A stretch of 64,000 nt of DNA from the NCBI GenBank assembly GCA_010909165.1, contig VJWM01000108.1:62001-126000 (forward strand), read 5' to 3'. Below, piece after piece: positions 22,560 through 33,042 of the stretch (its first letter is position 1; each line of letters opens with the position of its first letter). A program made the position numbers and the translations under genes. Under the pieces are notes generated by a model that saw nothing but the letters and a program-made list of their open reading frames with translations, had not been told where the DNA came from and did not search any database. Source of the stretch: Anthoceros angustus (lineage: Eukaryota > Streptophyta > Anthocerotopsida > Anthocerotales > Anthocerotaceae).

Positions 22560-22870
22560 CGACCATGTAGAGAGACTCCCAGAGGATGTAGAAGAAAGTC
22601 CTCAAAGGGGCCTTTAGAAGAAAGTCCTCATAGGACACCCTTAGAGAAACTCCTCAGAGGTGCCCTTTAGAAGAAAGTCCTCGAGAGGATGCCTTTAGAA
22701 GAGAATTCCTGGGAGGCCTTTAGAAGAGAAAGTCCTTGGGGCGCCCTTTAGAAGAAAGTCCTCCAGAGGGCCCACTTTAGAAGAAAGTCTCGGAGAGGAG
22801 GCGCCCTTTAGAAAACACCTAAGAGGAGGAGACCTTTTCATGTGCAAAGTGGAAGCAACCATGTGAGAAA
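22560..22870. repeat. Minisatellite, about nine imperfect 34-42-bp units
   Basis: Units contain 'CCTTTAGAAGAAAGTCCTC' or near variants followed by a short G-rich variable stretch. Indels between units are mostly 1-6 bases. Translated on the minus strand, it gives a repeating FLLKGAP-like peptide, but no gene is evident around it. Confidence 0.8.
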
Positions 22871-23995
22871 CTCCTAAGAGGACACTCTTGATGTGGGTTG
22901 AGGTCGATGCCATGGTGAAGCAGCATCATGTACCTTCTCCATTAGAAAGCAACAGTACCTTGGTCTTGCAATCGGTTGTCGATGGCGGGAAGCCAACTCA
23001 TCTTTTTGTACAAGACCATGAGACTAGAGGTTTTGGAAGGTTTTGGAGATTTTGGTAGGGGCCATTCACGGTTTAGGGTTTGCTAGGATCTTGTACACCT
23101 TGCATTAGATTAAGCTTATGAATAGCTTGAAATGCTCAAAGCGTCTGACTTCATTATTTGACAACTTGGAACTTGGCCGCCGCGATAACTATACCGCCGT
23201 GGGACAATTGTCATGGCTCGGATTGATTACATAAGATAAATCTCATAATGTAGGAAAGATGGTAGCCGTATAATGAGTAGGTAGAACAACATGAGGTAAG
23301 AAAAGCACACAATGATGCTAAAGAAGTGCTTTAAGCTTAGCATAGGGGCTAGCATAGGAGAATGTGCCCTGCTACCTTTAGATTTGAAGATGAAGATTGA
23401 AACCTAGGCTCGGAGCAAAATGCCTCTTGGCACTATGAAAGTGGCACCTTAGGAATTGTGCACTCGAGCTATAAGAGTGAAACCAAAGTGAAATGAGAAC
23501 AAGACCCGTACAGGACCATGGCTATGAATACACAAGTCTTGGTACATTTGTGGTGGCTTTGTCATGGTTGTTTTTACATATTAATATCGCTGTCCTTTGT
23601 GACCTTGTTGTGTGATGTCCTATAGTGACATACGAACCGCAGATCATTGTATATGTGTGTCGCCATCTTGATTGTCCATTCCGTGCGACCACCCCTGGCC
23701 CCTGTCATACATAGTGAAGCCTGGTGGGGTCACTCCATCTTCTCACTCAACCTTGCTAGGACATAGGATATCTCAGTCTAGAGTTGTGAGATAAGGAGTA
23801 CCTTGTGACTGCTATATGTTTTTCTGTTCCTTGTCACAAAACAAAGGACTTAAGAGATTTTTCATAATTCCCATTGAGAGGTTTTGAATGATTCCCGTGC
23901 AAGATACTAACCTGTCTATGCATTGTCGAGCCATATAAGAAATTACGTTTATTTATTTAGCAAACCCTATTTTATATTACTATTTTATATTTGAC
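22871..23995. other. Intergenic sequence, no gene seen
   Basis: Mixed-composition sequence without coding signal, tRNA fold or repeat structure that I can support. Confidence 0.5.
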
Positions 23996-24019
23996 ACGTT
24001 TGATTAAGTTACCATTTAG

Positions 24020-24960
24020 GTGAGTGAGAAGGCGGATGAGGAGGCGGCGGTGAGGAGGGGCGGCGGTGAGAAGCGGCGGTGAGTATGAAGGCGGGCGGTG
24101 CAGGTGCAGGTATGGAGTGCGGGCAGCGGGCGGGAAGGCGGTGAGCAGTGCAGATGCGGGTATGGAGTGGCTGGGCCAGGAAGCAGGCCGAGCGGCAGGC
24201 GGTGGTGCAGGTGGGTGATGCGATGCAGGCGCGGGAGCAGGAAGCTGGCGGGAGGCAGGAAGCGGCCTTGTAGTGGCCAGAGCCAGCAGCGTCTTGGCCT
24301 TGGCCTTGAGCCTTGGGCGGGGCGTGGCGGCATGGCGGGGCGAAGCGGCGCGGGCGCGGGCAGGCGATGGCCGGCGGCGGCGTAGCCGCTTTGACAGCCT
24401 TGGCCGGCAGGCTTGAGCCGAGCGGGGCCGGGCAAGCCTTGAGGCCGGGCGGCCGAGGGGAAAGTGCAGGCGCGGGCGGCAGGCGGCTGTGAGGCGGGCA
24501 GGCCTGGCGGGCGGGCGCGAGGCGAGGCAGTGCAGGAGGCAAGCGGGCGGGGCGAAGCCTTGAGGCCAGGCGGTGCGTGGGGCGGCGGTGCGGGAAGCGA
24601 GCAGTGCGGGGCCGAGGCCAGGCTGGCAGTGTGCTGAGTAGCATAGGAGTGGGCAGCATATGCGGGGCAGGCCGAGGCAGGCTGGCGTGGTGTGAGGCGA
24701 GGCGGTGTGTCGAGGAGTAGTGCAATGGGCGCCGTGCAGTGCAGGCGAGAAGTGCGATGCAGGCGGTGCGGTCTGTCTCTGTGAGGCGGGTAATGCAGCC
24801 TTGATTGCGGTGTCTGTGGCGTGTGTAGTGCAGAGGGGAGTGCGGGCAAAGCTGGCATAAAGTGGCGAGGCGGGAAGACTCCGAGGCGAGTCCAGTGAGG
24901 CCGAGGCTGTCAAGGGCAAGGCGGTAACCTGCTGAGTAGGTGTCTGAGGAGGTAGGATGG
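24020..24960. repeat. G-rich GGCGG/GCAGG degenerate tract
   Basis: The plus strand is strongly G-rich, built from irregular GGCGG, GGCAGG and GGTGCAGG words. The minus strand is therefore C-rich and open in all three frames (up to 330 codons). Those frames are Pro/Ala/Arg/His low-complexity with no domain, as expected from base composition. A similar tract lies at 30.6-31.23 kb. Many GGG or closely spaced GG runs give G-quadruplex potential. Confidence 0.75.
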
Positions 24961-27780
24961 GCAAGTTGGCCGGTCAGGCGGGAGGCAGTGAGGCCGGTTG
25001 CTACTTGACTCCAGGCGGGCAGGCCGTGGGGGCTGTGACAGGAGGTGCACTCTTGCTAGTGTGCAGCGGAGTTGCGGCCGGTCAGTGTGTGTTCTTGATG
25101 GTGGTGGGAATTTATTTTTCGATTTTATTCGGTTCCTTTTCGGTGGTGGTGGATTTCCTACCCCGACTTTTGGTTGCAGTTGCGGTCTCAGGCGCTAGTT
25201 TGGTGGAGTCGGCGGTGGTTACGTGGGTTGCGGTCCCTCTGGCGAGCTCTTTGGCGGCCTTTTGGGGTTCGCCATGGACTCACACTCACGTATGTCCGGT
25301 AAAATGAGGTCGTTTGTCCCGGTCCCGGTACCTCCTCGGCCTGTTGCCCTCCGGCGTTTGCGGGTTCTTTTAGTACCCTTCCCAATGGGGTGGTCTACAC
25401 CTCACATGGCCAGTAAGGACACTCAGTGTCTTGTCATGCTCAACTCTGCGGTGTCGAGGGTGAAAACCCACATTGGGCACATGCATAAAGATTTCGACCG
25501 GACTACTTGGGCTGCCCAAGTGCAACCTCCTCCGGTTCCACGGTCACGCTCGGCGTCGATGTCCATCGTGGGGTGCCTCTCTCTTCACAGGAATGGTTGC
25601 GGGGTCGGTGGATCACATACTTGGGATGTTTGAAACCCGCTTTCCATGCCGCGCATCTTCATGAGCTTCCCGCCACCTTCATGATGATGCGTTTGGCGTT
25701 AGTCTTCCCTTGGATCGCCTTGCGCTCGATCCAGGCGAGTTAGCTTGGTGCCTTCTCTCTTCTCCCGGTGGTGCCTTGTTCTAGGGGTGGGGCTTGGGCA
25801 TCGGGAAGTTGCTAGCCGTCTTGGCTTTGAGGTATTTGGGCATCCCTCGAGGAGGCTTTGCGTCTTTGCCAAGGCTCGGGCGGAATCCTGCCAGTTGGAG
25901 CAGGTCGGGTAATGCAACACAACTGCGTCGTTGCAAGGCTTGGCGCGGCGGTGGTATGCTTTCATGCCGGGCTCTTGACCCCTCCCCAGCCCGCTTGAGA
26001 GACCATTGTTGCCCTCGTGCCTCCATCCGGCTCCCAAGGATGCCATCCCGGACATGTCGACTACGTCCGGAGGATCCCTTCTCTGGATCGGGCGGCTTTT
26101 GCTCTGGCACTCTCTGACCCACGTCTTTCATCTGCGGGTTGTCGGGAATGGTGTTTGAACACCTCGGGGACCTTTTCTCCCCAGATCCATCTAGTGCTTC
26201 CAGGCTCTCTGGCGGCTGCTGGTGGCTCGGGGTGGGGCTATGACCTCAACCCCCTTCAGTTTGGCATTTACCCACTCAATTTGTGATTGCAGCAGTGCTT
26301 GGAGTGAAGGCATGCCTTGATACCCACCGGTGGGTGGTCTTCTGAGTTGATGTCGAGCGCCTTCAATACCATTTCTAGGGCGTCATCTTGAGGAGCTTAG
26401 GGATCTTTGGCGTCTGGAGCCTTATACCTTTTGTCCGGTGCTTCTCGGAGGTCCTCCAACCTCTACTACACAAGCGTCTCTTGAGTTCTTGTCTGTCTTG
26501 GAATCGGCCACAGTGTACGAGCAGGCGACCCCCAGGCGGTGCTCTCTTCGCCATTGCTCACTATAGGGCCCTATCTAGGGCCGCCTTCTCAGCCAGTTGT
26601 GTCTTCCCTTGTTGTGGCGACTCTCACATCCTCGGGCACAGGGACAAAGTTAAGGAGGCCTTTGAGCTCTTCTCTCATGAGCTTTCTTTGGTGGGGCTTG
26701 AAGGTCAAAAGGTCCAAGTGCCTGGTCTCGTCGGATTCTACCTACTTTGCGGTTTCCAGGGGGATTGCTCGGCTTTGGGCTGCAGTTCTAGGGGTCCCCG
26801 GTTCCCACGACTTCAGGGAGCTTCTGGACGGGCTCTCGCGACCTCTCCATGTCGAGGACCTCCCTTTGGAGGATGCACAGGTGGCCTTTGGAATTCTTTC
26901 CTCTGTTTTGCTAGGCGCACAGGTTACCTCATCCGTCTGTTGCCTCATCCCGACACTTTTGTCCATTGCGGTTTGATAGGAAGATTATGGATACTCTCGG
27001 GGACATCCACAGGCTCGGGGCTTTTGAGTGCCCTATGGGCGTCGGCCAGCAAGCGTCCCTACTTTGGAGCCGCAGTGCTCTCTGTTGGAGGTCTCTTCCC
27101 GGCGGCTTTCACAGGCGGTTGGGCCCTCTACTGCTTGGCTTCTCGGTTCATCCTCCATGGCGGGCCCTTTACGGAGGATCTCGTGTCAGTGTGGAGGAGG
27201 AACCTTCTCTCTCAAAGCGTCCTTGAGGCAAGCTAGGGACATGTTATCGGTGGATGCTCGGAAGGACTTCCCTCCTTTCTCGACATTTATTCTTGATGGT
27301 TTCGAGGGGTTGCATCTCTGCGAGCTCGGCGGGCTTTCGATCCTCGGGGACCCCTCCATCCCAGGTCCACAAGGCGCGGCTCGCTCTTGTTACAGGAAGG
27401 CGCGGTGCTTGGCTGTGGCCGCCCATGCAGGGGTTTCACATCGCACCAACCACCTTCACTCTGCGATGCGATTCCGTCTTGCTGCTCCGGCTGTGGCTTC
27501 GCTCCTTGCAGTGCGGCTCGCCCTCGATGATTACAGGGTACACCTTGCTCGTTGTCCCCACAGTCGCCGCATTGCCACTCACGGCGCCATCCGCGATGTC
27601 GCCATCGCTCGCGGCAACTACATGGCATGGAGGCGGATGTATACTCTCCGTCTGGTCGTTCAATCGGGGTGACCATCGTCGACTCCGTGGTTCATCCTAC
27701 GAGACACCATCTCGCGCGAGGTTGAGGCTGCTGCGGGCGGCTCTCAAGGTCGCAAATATGGCGGGATGCAAGCGGGCCAC
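24961..27780 (-). pseudogene. Eroded coding sequence, probably retroelement gag-like, minus strand
   Basis: Plus-strand frames are long only because of high GC. The minus strand at 25.70-26.29 kb gives a more protein-like series, including QALLQSQIEWVNAKLKGVEV (about 26.26-26.31 kb) and MSGMASLGAGWRHEGNN (about 26.01-26.06 kb), broken by stops. I see no enzymatic motif. The strand and general character match the gag-like remnants of R3. Confidence 0.3.
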
Positions 27781-27784
27781 CTCT

Positions 27785-28150
27785 ATTCCACCAAAGCGTG
27801 TGGGGCAATGGGGACTTTGACAAATTTGTCAAGTCACATGCTTACCATGCGTAGAACGGTCGGGGGCTCCCTCTCGTACTTCAGGCATACTTCCGACAGC
27901 GGGTTTCAATTGCCCTTCAGCGCTCTCAGCGATCCTCCACAAGGCGGCGGTGGTGGCGCATCTTCCTCTACCTCCGTGGTTTGCGGGCCGTTTATTCTTC
28001 ACGCATATGACATTGTGGGTGCGATGGGTGACTTTAGGTAGGGAGCTCAGTTGCTCCTCTTCACCTCGACCCCTTGGTCCCCTTTGGTTGTCCCCTCCTA
28101 GATGGGCTTTTCCCATCGTTTTTTCACCTCAATAAAATCTTCTTATTTTT
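27785..28150 (+). mobile_element. R1 interspersed repeat, copy b
   Basis: The plus strand encodes GDFDKFVKSHAYHA and then LVLQAYFRQRVSIALQRSQ. The tail matches the minus-strand tail at 63.15-63.26 kb and ends with a CAATAAAATC polyadenylation-like motif (about 28,130-28,139). It lies about 300 bp upstream of the zinc-finger gene. Confidence 0.6.
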
Positions 28151-28442
28151 AGGTTATCCATGGATCGGGTTGATATATATATATATGTAGGTTGTTACCC
28201 ATGGGTCGGGCTACCAAAGACAGGAAAGAACAATCTAGGAGGGTCGAAGACAGTACCTACTACCTACATACATATGTATGTAACTCCGTAGAAAGATTCA
28301 TAATGAGTAAACCCGCTCGGCAGGCTGGGAGAGGCGCGAACGACAGACGGAACGTCTGCTTTTAGGGCTGCGGGAAGTTGAGCCTACTTAGAACAAAACA
28401 GCCACGAGCATCGATCAAGCAGCGGAGAGGAGCAAGAGCAAG
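28151..28442 (+). promoter_or_regulatory. Upstream region of the RanBP2 zinc-finger gene
   Basis: This is the spacer between the R1 tail and the ATG. It includes a short (AT)n run at about 28,171-28,185, an 18-bp perfect palindrome at 28,265-28,282, and purine-rich sequence just before the start codon typical of a 5' UTR. No TATA box is assigned with confidence. Confidence 0.35.
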
Positions 28443-29267
28443 ATGATGCGGCCGGGAGATTGGAACTGTCCCTCCTGTCAGCACCTCAACTTCAGCCGGC
28501 GCGACAGCTGCCAGCGCTGCTCGGATGCAAGGCCGGGAGGAGGCGATGGAGGCGCTCCTCGCCGCGGTGGTGGCTCCGCTTCTTATGGCTTCGCTTCCAG
28601 CTACAATGAGGCCGGCAAGTCAGGCGGCGGCGGCGGCTCCAGAGGGGGCTTCTCCGACGGGGCTTTGAGGCCCGGGGACTGGTACTGCTCTGCATCTGCC
28701 TGCGGTGCTCACAACTTTGCCAGCCGCAGCAGCTGCTACAAGTGCGGTGAGTTCAAGGACGAAGGCGCTGGCGGTGCAGCGGGTCTGTCTCCCGTTTCTT
28801 CTGGAGGTCGTGGCCCTCGGGGGAGCTTCGGGTTCGGCGCGGCGGGACCTCGGCAAGGCTGGAAGTCTGGTGACTGGATTTGTGGCAGGTGTGGCTTGTT
28901 TTTTGTGCGTCGTCGCAATGTGCCTTGCTGTGAGTGCGTTTTCTTCTACAAGGGAGGGAGAGCCTATTTGATCTGTTGGAGTACCAGATCGGGACGTCTT
29001 ATGCCTGAGCTTCATGGCTGTTAGTGTTGTAGGGGCTGCTGGGAAGGTGTGAGGTGTGGCTAATGTGTGTGGTAGCAGATCGGGATGCACGGAGCACAAT
29101 TTTGCCAGCCGGATGGAGTGCTATCGCTGCAACGCGCCTCGCCAACCTGGTAAGCGGTTGGCGTGTTCTTCGTTGTATCTGCCGCTGATCACGTGTTTGA
29201 AACATATCCCAAGCTTATTTCTCTTGTGTGATGGTGTGTAACAGATTACGAAGTGGCTGCGATGTGA
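28443..29267 (+). CDS. RanBP2-type triple zinc-finger protein (three exons)
   Basis: Exons 28,443-28,888, 29,079-29,149 and 29,245-29,267 join in frame (GT/AG at each border) to give a predicted 179-aa protein. Three RanBP2 fingers are present: DWNCPSCQHLNF...CQRC (about residues 6-28), DWYCSASACGAHNF...CYKC (about 80-103), and a third split by intron 1, DWICGR/SGCTEHNF...CYRC (about 146-167). Gly-rich linkers separate them. Finger spacing and the N-terminal RPGDWNC start match the plant family of small RanBP2 zinc-finger proteins. Family members bind RNA and have been linked to stress responses, splicing or organelle RNA processing; the exact role here is not determinable. The start is the first of two adjacent ATGs. 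The protein ends soon after finger three, as in relatives. Confidence 0.9.
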
Positions 29268-30330
29268 GTCTAATTCTTCTGCAGCATGCATGGACTGGAG
29301 TGAGCGATCCCTCGCGTGGGGTGGAACTTTCGTGACAGGCAGAGTGAGAAGTTAGATAGATTGTTTTACGGGAGTTCGTCTAGTGGCGAGTATAAAGTTC
29401 TAGCAATTTTGCGGTTTGGGTGTTATCTGTTTACTGGGGGACTGTTTGATAAAGCTCCATCAGGAGTTCAGGCTTGAACGCAGAACGTTGAGATTTCCAT
29501 CGAAGTGGAACAATTTTGTCTTTTTTCAACTGGTCTTCATGCACCGGCTTTGAGGTCCTGAGGAGATGAGCGAATGCGTTGGCTCTTTTTCTCTCGTGAC
29601 GGATGGGAACCTGGATCAGGGCTTGCCTCCCAGGTGCCGATTCTTCGACTTGGAGATATTCATAGATTGTCGTTCTGGTTGTTTCGCATTGGGAAACGTG
29701 TTTGAATAGGCAGCCCGGTGACTGACCACGCTGGCATTCACCGGACATAGACTCTACGCCGTGTCCATTTGATCTGCGGGCTGATGATCCTAGTCGTTAG
29801 GGCAAGAGATGTTGATAGAATGTCATGTCTGACGTGGACAAAATCGTAAAAAACATGTACACAAGTACTCGCTTCCTTTATCTCGGAGGGCGCAATAAAC
29901 TATACGCAGATAAAGGCTGTTACCTTGTCTTTTCTCTGAACGGGTCATCTACATGGTAGACCTTGATTTACAGATTCTTATACCATACGATGTCCCTCGT
30001 CAAGGGGATCCTCCCGCCCTCCTTCCCTCCTTTCCCTCAATAGCAATTATATCCTATTACCCATAGCATCTGATTTAGAATTATATAATTTATTAAATAA
30101 TTTTAATTAAAATATTATAAAAAAGGCAGTTATTATTCTAGTTCCCACTCTAGAAATCTCGTTTCACATTCCAGTTAAAATATACAAGCAGATAGGTATG
30201 TAACCAAAAACAAATATCAAAAAACTTTCCTCAATCAAAAACAAATATTTGAAAAATTTGGTCAATCAAAAACAAATATTTAAAAATTTTCCTTTCAATA
30301 TTCAAAATGGTTGGTAGTTTTGAAATGTGT
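29268..30330. other. Downstream intergenic region with one antisense ORF
   Basis: No 3' UTR end can be fixed. Apart from the minus-strand ORF at 29,431-29,748 (listed separately), the stretch to about 30.0 kb has no gene. From 30.05 kb it becomes AT-rich, with a short repeated phrase 'AATCAAAAACAAATATT' about every 30 bases at 30,208-30,282. Confidence 0.5.
29431..29748 (-). CDS. Small hypothetical ORF antisense to the zinc-finger 3' flank
   Basis: An ATG-initiated minus-strand frame of 105 codons with balanced, basic composition (for example RHERKRANAFAHLLRTSKPV). I recognise no domain. It begins about 480 bp beyond the zinc-finger stop and points toward it. It may be a small gene, part of a transcript, or chance. 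Local GC is moderate, so length alone is weak support. Confidence 0.2.
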   Translation of the reverse strand: MSGECQRGQSPGCLFKHVSQCETTRTTIYEYLQVEESAPGRQALIQVPIRHERKRANAFAHLLRTSKPVHEDQLKKDKIVPLRWKSQRSAFKPELLMELYQTVPQ

Positions 30331-30339
30331 AATTGTGGG

Positions 30340-30590
30340 GCTATTCCTATGGCATACCAAAGAGGACAGAAGGGACGGACATTTTTTGTCTTCTGCAAAA
30401 CTTTTGGTGTCCGGTTTGGTAACGTAGAAATGGGGTAGCCAAAGGGGGACGCCACCGCCAGTCACGGAGAAAGCGAAGGAACTTTAGGGTTTTTCCCGCA
30501 CTCACTCTGTTTTTCTCCTGCGAAATTTTTTCCTTCACACCAGATTCCGATTTAAGTGCGATGCGTGGGCAAAACAAGCCCACCTGCCCG
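30340..30590. repeat. Repeat end shared with about 40.69-40.99 kb
   Basis: CATACCAAAGAGGACAGAAG at about 30,353 matches the reverse complement of the sequence near 40,947-40,980 (CTCTGTCCCCTTTGGTATTC). Homopyrimidine/homopurine text follows both. This suggests two copies of one small element in opposite orientation. Ends and target duplications were not resolved. Confidence 0.35.
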
Positions 30591-30599
30591 TTTTAGGGT

Positions 30600-31230
30600 T
30601 CATATCCTAAAGGCTGGGCGAGGTTTAGAAGGCGGCGAGGCAGGCGGCGGGGCGCTGATGACTCACGAGGCGGTGCAGGCGGCCGGCGGCGGCGAGGCAG
30701 GGGCAGGCGGGAGGGCGGGTCAGGCAAAACACGGCGGGCGGTGCATGGCGGCGGCGAGCGGCGGCGGTGCTGCGGTGGCGGGCAGGCGGCCGGCGGCGGC
30801 GCCTTGATTTGGTCAGTGCGGCGCGCGGTGGCGGGCAGGCGAGCCCAACCACGCCATGGGCGTGGCGAGCGGCGGCGGCGGCGGCAGTAACGCCGTGGCG
30901 GGTTTGCGTGGACGCGGGCGGGGCGGTGGGGCTGCGATCGGGGCAAAACACGGCGGGGGGCTGCGGTCGCGAGATGGGCGGGGCGAGGCAGGCGGCGGGG
31001 CGAGGGCGGAGGCGGGCGGGCGGGCAAGCGTCTGAGCAATGGGAGGCGGGCGGCGGCAGGCGGCGGCAGGCGGGAGGGCGGGCGGGGCGGTGAAGGAAGG
31101 AGGCGGGCGGGCGGGCGGTGAAGGAAGGAGGCGGGCGGAGGAAGGCGGTCTGTGGCGGCGGCGCGGGCAAGCGTCTGAGCAATGGGAGGCGGTGCATGGC
31201 GGGCGGCGGCAGGCGGCGAGGAGAGAGCAC
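30600..31230. repeat. G-rich GGCGG tract, second copy of the class
   Basis: Dense GGCGG/GGCGGGCGG words occur on the plus strand, like 24.02-24.96 kb. It is bounded on the right by the tandem duplication at 31.24 kb. Embedded phrases such as 'GCGTCTGAGCAATGGGAGGC' occur twice (about 31,027 and 31,169), so the tract includes larger direct repeats. The long minus-strand frames are compositional. Confidence 0.7.
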
Positions 31231-31235
31231 CCGCA

Positions 31236-31970
31236 GTGTCAGTCCTCCCATCCACCAAGCACCAACCCCGTCCCATTTTCTTGTGCCATGGTGATGTCGA
31301 ATTGTTTGATGCTCGTTTTTCTTGCAAATGGTGATACAAGATGGGCTGCTGGTGCCTGCGGTATTATTCTGAGGCATCTTGCGGTTGTGGGCGGGATGGC
31401 AACAGGCCCACCCTCTCCTCCTCACATGCATGACCCGCGGCTGCGCACTTTTATGCAGGCGGCGATGGAGGAGGGTTCCACGGTCTCCTCGAGCTCACCC
31501 GATCCTAATATGTGGAGTGAGTTGTTTCTGGGTTTTATGACCCTAAAGCCAATGCATCCTTTGTCCCTCACGAGGGCTTGATCTTGTTGTTGCGACATCG
31601 CGAGGAGGCACCCCATGTCAGTCCTCCATCACAAGCACCAACCTAACCTCGTCCCATTTTCTTGTGCCATGGTGATGTCGAATTGTTTGATGCTCGTTTT
31701 TCTTGCAAATACGGAGATGGGCTGCTGGTGCTGCGGTATTATTGCGAGGCATCTTGCGGTTGTGGGCGGGATGGCAAGCAAGCCCACCCTCTCCTCCTCA
31801 CATGCCATGACCCAGCTGCATTGCTTGCAGGCGATGGAGGAGGGTTCCACGGTCTCCTCCGAGCTCACCCGATCCTAATATGTGGAGTGAGTTGTTTCTG
31901 GGTTTTATGACCCTAAAGCCAATGCATCCTTTGTCCTACGAGGAGCTTGATCTTGTTGTTGCGACATCGG
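31236..31970. repeat. Tandem duplication of about 380 bp, two copies
   Basis: Copy 1 starts at GTCAGTCCTCCCATCC (about 31,238) and copy 2 at GTCAGTCCTCCATCAC (about 31,617). Both contain 'TTGTGCCATGGTGATGTCGA', 'CTTGCGGTTGTGGGCGGGAT' and 'TGGGTTTTATGACCCTAAAG' in order. Copies differ by short insertions and deletions, many in GC-rich words. It probably derives from an eroded coding element, and no domain is recognised. Confidence 0.8.
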
Positions 31971-33042
31971 ACCTACGACCTCATACGCCACATAAAGAAC
32001 TACCTTGGACTTTGAAGTTCTTTTAGGTGAGGAGCGATGATCGCGGTATTTGGTGGACACGGACTTCATCTGCGAGAGTGCCTTCCGAGCTGAAGCCCAC
32101 TGTTCATGCATTCTCATTTTGATGGATGGCCATTGGGTCCTAACGATCACTGCGAGGCCTCATGGTCAAGCACCAAAGTCCTTGGAGGACTTCAAAATTT
32201 GTGGATGGCCAAGTTTCACTCAACTTGACTTGACTCCACGAGGCTGCAGCCGGCCTTGGCCTTCTCCCCCGATCACGGATTTCATCTCAGCGTCTTTTCT
32301 GAATTAGACGCCAACCATGTCTTATGGGAGGAGATGAACGACCTCTACATCATCGAGGACAGTGATCATGGGGGTTAGGACTTGTGGTCATGTGCTTGAG
32401 GCACCGTGGAGGAGGGGTTTTGTTAGGACTTGCTTTAGGAGGCCTTCACGGTTTAGGTTTGAAGGTTTCATCGGATCACTTCCAGTTTGACTTGTCAATA
32501 TTTGATGCTTCCCTTCGTGGTGGCTTCCCACCCTTCGGCCAGGTAACTGTGCCCACATTTTTGAACTTCGCCCTCTGTTCATGCTTCCCGCTTGCTGCCG
32601 CGCATCGTGTTCCCCCGTGCATGAATTTTGGACCACTTTTCCACTCTCCCTTGGCCTTGTCAGCCCCTAACAGGCTGCCTTCTTTCAATGTCTTTTGGCA
32701 TCGCGGAACTCGCTCTTCAAAGGTTTGTCGATGAGGCTGCTGCCACCACTTCAAGGGGAATGCGGTTCTACATGAAGGTGCTTCGACCAGCGTCTCACAA
32801 TTTCCCTCAACATTCACGTCGGTCGGGAGGACAGAACTTGAGCAATACGTGCCCATGCCTTTGGTGGCAGCGAGGCGGGTGCACCATGAAGGGCGCTATC
32901 CTTGGGCCACAGCCGTTGGGCTACGCGGTGGCCTCAAGCCCCATGGGTGCGTCGAGCATTCGCGGCTCATTGCTCTCGTCGGTGGCGGCGTCCCGCCTCC
33001 GGCGGGCGCGTCGGGCATTGGGCGTGGGAGGCACCCGCCTTG
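31971..33042 (+). pseudogene. Eroded coding remnant of unknown family
   Basis: Plus-strand frames contain protein-like stretches such as LVVATSDLRPHTPHKELPW (about 31.95-32.01 kb) and VFSELDANHVLWEEMNDLYI (about 32.30-32.36 kb). These lie in different frames with stops between. I do not recognise them, and they are likely a mobile-element remnant. Confidence 0.25.

Noticed and set aside
22560-22870. CRISPR-like array
   Set aside because: Units are imperfect along their whole length and have no conserved repeat alternating with unique spacers. The same holds for 48,330-48,495.
23972-24964. Minus-strand frames up to 330 codons rich in Pro, Ala, His and Arg
   Set aside because: All three minus frames are open across the G-rich tract, so the length is a composition effect.
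27785-28150. R1 copy as an upstream exon of the zinc-finger gene
   Set aside because: The same text recurs in five places on both strands, carries its own polyadenylation-like motif and does not splice in frame to the finger ORF.
28171-28185. TATA box for the RanBP2 gene in the (AT)n run
   Set aside because: It is a simple dinucleotide run about 260 bp upstream of the ATG. Without a mapped start site it cannot be told from a microsatellite.
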